A stretch of DNA of 64,000 bases, taken from contig NZ_RPEM01000008.1 in the NCBI RefSeq assembly GCF_004745575.1, positions 179,284 to 243,283 on the forward strand, written 5' to 3'. Position numbers and translations under genes: made by a program. The stretch is from Pseudotabrizicola sediminis (GTDB lineage Bacteria > Pseudomonadota > Alphaproteobacteria > Rhodobacterales > Rhodobacteraceae). Under the pieces are notes generated by a model. It made no database searches, was not told where the DNA came from, and saw only the letters and a list, made by a program, of their open reading frames with translations. Below, in pieces: positions 63,096-64,000 of this stretch. Position 1 is the first letter of the stretch, and the number at the start of each line of letters is the position of its first letter.

Positions 63096-64000
63096 CTACT
63101 GTTTTGCCCGATATGCCGTAGACCTACCGCGACGATCTGGAATTTTTTCAATAAGATTTGACTTGATCATTCTCTCAAACAATCTCTTAATTTTATTCTC
63201 AGATCCCTCCCGGCAAATCTCCCTTGCCTTCGCGTTATTTATTTCAGGATTTTCCTCGAGATAATTCTGCACTATTTCCTCTGGGGAAGCAAGAAGTTCA
63301 TGAAATAATACCACCGTAACGCCTGCATCAGACTCTTGAATCTTTGGGTCTCGCAATTTCAGAGCGCGCATCTTTTCAAAAGCAGTATTTAAACCCTCGC
63401 CTATATCCTTGTTGGGGGCATCTGGAAATTTGTTGATAATCCTGACAATCTTCGGGTTTCGAGCAAATCGTTCCTTCAGAATATTTTCTGCTGTCACATA
63501 ACCCGGCAATTTTCCCGGACTGAAAACCTCAATTCTGTTATCAAATATTCTTACATGGACTTCATCATTTATACTATAGTCGCGATGAATAACTGCATTT
63601 GTCACAATTTCATGAATTGCTTCGGCGGGATAAAGGACACTTTCCAAGCCTTCCAAACCAAGCTTAGGAACGTCTTGAATCTTTTCTTTTGTAATTGAAA
63701 CGCCCCGCTTGATTAGCTCGTAAATGCTACCCTCAACCGTGATTGGATCGAATGCGAGTGCATCTCGCGTGCCCTCCGCCTCAGCTGTTCTATAACGATA
63801 GACTTTAAGGCCAGACTTCGGCAATGACACTTGTGGTTCATCAGCAAATAGGAGAGTGGCTGCTACCGTCGCCTTCTCCTTAACAATGAGTTTTTGTTTC
63901 CTAAGCCAATCAGACGGCTCAGGGTGTGGTACTATGTTTAAGGAAAATCCAAGAACTGACCTAGTGTTCCGAGTCTGACACTTGTTACCGATTCCCCCTA
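63096..64000 (-). CDS. AlbA/Schlafen-type ATP-binding transcriptional regulator or defence protein (5' end outside)
   Basis: Only the C-terminal 301 codons are here; the frame is open to the right edge (TRNTRSVLGFSLNIVPHPEP, then ATLLFADEPQ). The body matches the AlbA_2 plus HATPase_c_4 family annotated as ATP-binding or RecG-like helicase-related protein: LPKSGLKVYRYRT, YPAEAIHEIVTNAVIHRDYS (N-box of a GHKL-type ATPase), RIEVFSPGKLPGYVT and NPKIVRIINKF. It ends in a winged helix (AREICREGSENKIKRLFERMIKSN). G+C is far below the rest of the window, so horizontal acquisition is likely. Such genes are frequent in defence islands, but this is inference. Confidence 0.8.
   Translation of the reverse strand, partial: GGIGNKCQTRNTRSVLGFSLNIVPHPEPSDWLRKQKLIVKEKATVAATLLFADEPQVSLPKSGLKVYRYRTAEAEGTRDALAFDPITVEGSIYELIKRGVSITKEKIQDVPKLGLEGLESVLYPAEAIHEIVTNAVIHRDYSINDEVHVRIFDNRIEVFSPGKLPGYVTAENILKERFARNPKIVRIINKFPDAPNKDIGEGLNTAFEKMRALKLRDPKIQESDAGVTVVLFHELLASPEEIVQNYLEENPEINNAKAREICREGSENKIKRLFERMIKSNLIEKIPDRRGRSTAYRAKQ

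Noticed and set aside
1..64000. CRISPR array, prophage or insertion sequence
   Set aside because: No regularly spaced repeat, transposase or phage gene was seen; the only compositional break is at the right edge.
1..64000. rRNA or further tRNA genes
   Set aside because: Only one stretch folds as a complete tRNA (Arg-TCT); no ribosomal RNA sequence is recognisable.

Overview
This is high-G+C DNA from an alphaproteobacterium, most likely a Rhodobacter-like member of the Rhodobacterales (Paracoccaceae/Roseobacteraceae). The evidence is the trpGDC-moaC-moeA-lexA / comEC / gltX / gltA neighbourhood, a lexA promoter carrying the Rhodobacter-type SOS box GAAC-N7-GAAC, the PhaR/PhaP/PhaC/PhaZ polyhydroxyalkanoate cluster, and many ATGA/GTGA start-stop overlaps. 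About 60 protein genes and one tRNA-Arg fit the sequence. There is no rRNA, CRISPR array or recognisable insertion sequence.

Layout. 1-2.3 kb: the end of tldD, a small membrane protein and a divergent YibQ-type deacetylase-like gene. 2.5-7.4 kb: a tightly coupled block for tryptophan (trpGDC) and molybdenum cofactor (moaC, moeA), then lexA. 7.4-12.3 kb: comEC (minus strand), gltX, gltA. 12.4-18.3 kb (mostly minus): a DUF2235 hydrolase, an orphan CoxL-type molybdenum hydroxylase subunit, an ornithine-decarboxylase-type enzyme with an Lrp regulator opposite, and an HxlR regulator. 18.4-26.7 kb: DUF1428, a double glyoxalase, valS with an unusual low-G+C expansion, a HisC-like aminotransferase, DUF4177, gatB. 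26.8-37.0 kb: a transglycosylase lipoprotein, TerB and PhnD-like genes, then an amine-catabolism operon: a polar-amino-acid-type ABC importer, two glutamine-synthetase-like ligases, a glutamine amidotransferase and an FAD oxidase, with a GC-rich hairpin in almost every intercistronic gap. 37.1-39.2 kb: a DegT aminotransferase with a palindromic operator, and a LysR regulator. 39.2-44.0 kb: the PHA cluster phaR, phaP, phaC, phaZ, with PhaR-type boxes.

44-50.5 kb: two alpha/beta hydrolases, thrS with a strong terminator, and a four-gene bufferin-type RiPP operon: precursor, MNIO enzyme, DUF2063 partner and DoxX, behind an ECF-sigma-like promoter. This is the most distinctive system in the window. 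50.6-52.4 kb: cold-shock protein, ArsC-like protein, DUF2177, tRNA-Arg and a GNAT enzyme. 52.5-62.3 kb (all minus): a carbohydrate or polyol catabolic cluster with a fused DhaK-DhaL kinase, a two-ATPase ABC importer with a 62-residue membrane protein, a LacI regulator and glycerate kinase; a shared motif upstream of the importer and the regulator is a likely operator. 62.4-63 kb: small lipoproteins. From about 63.0 kb G+C falls sharply and a partial AlbA/Schlafen-type ATP-binding protein gene runs off the right edge, which suggests the border of acquired DNA.

Starts were chosen from ribosome binding sites, overlaps and family N-termini. All homology statements come from recognising motifs by eye; no search was run.
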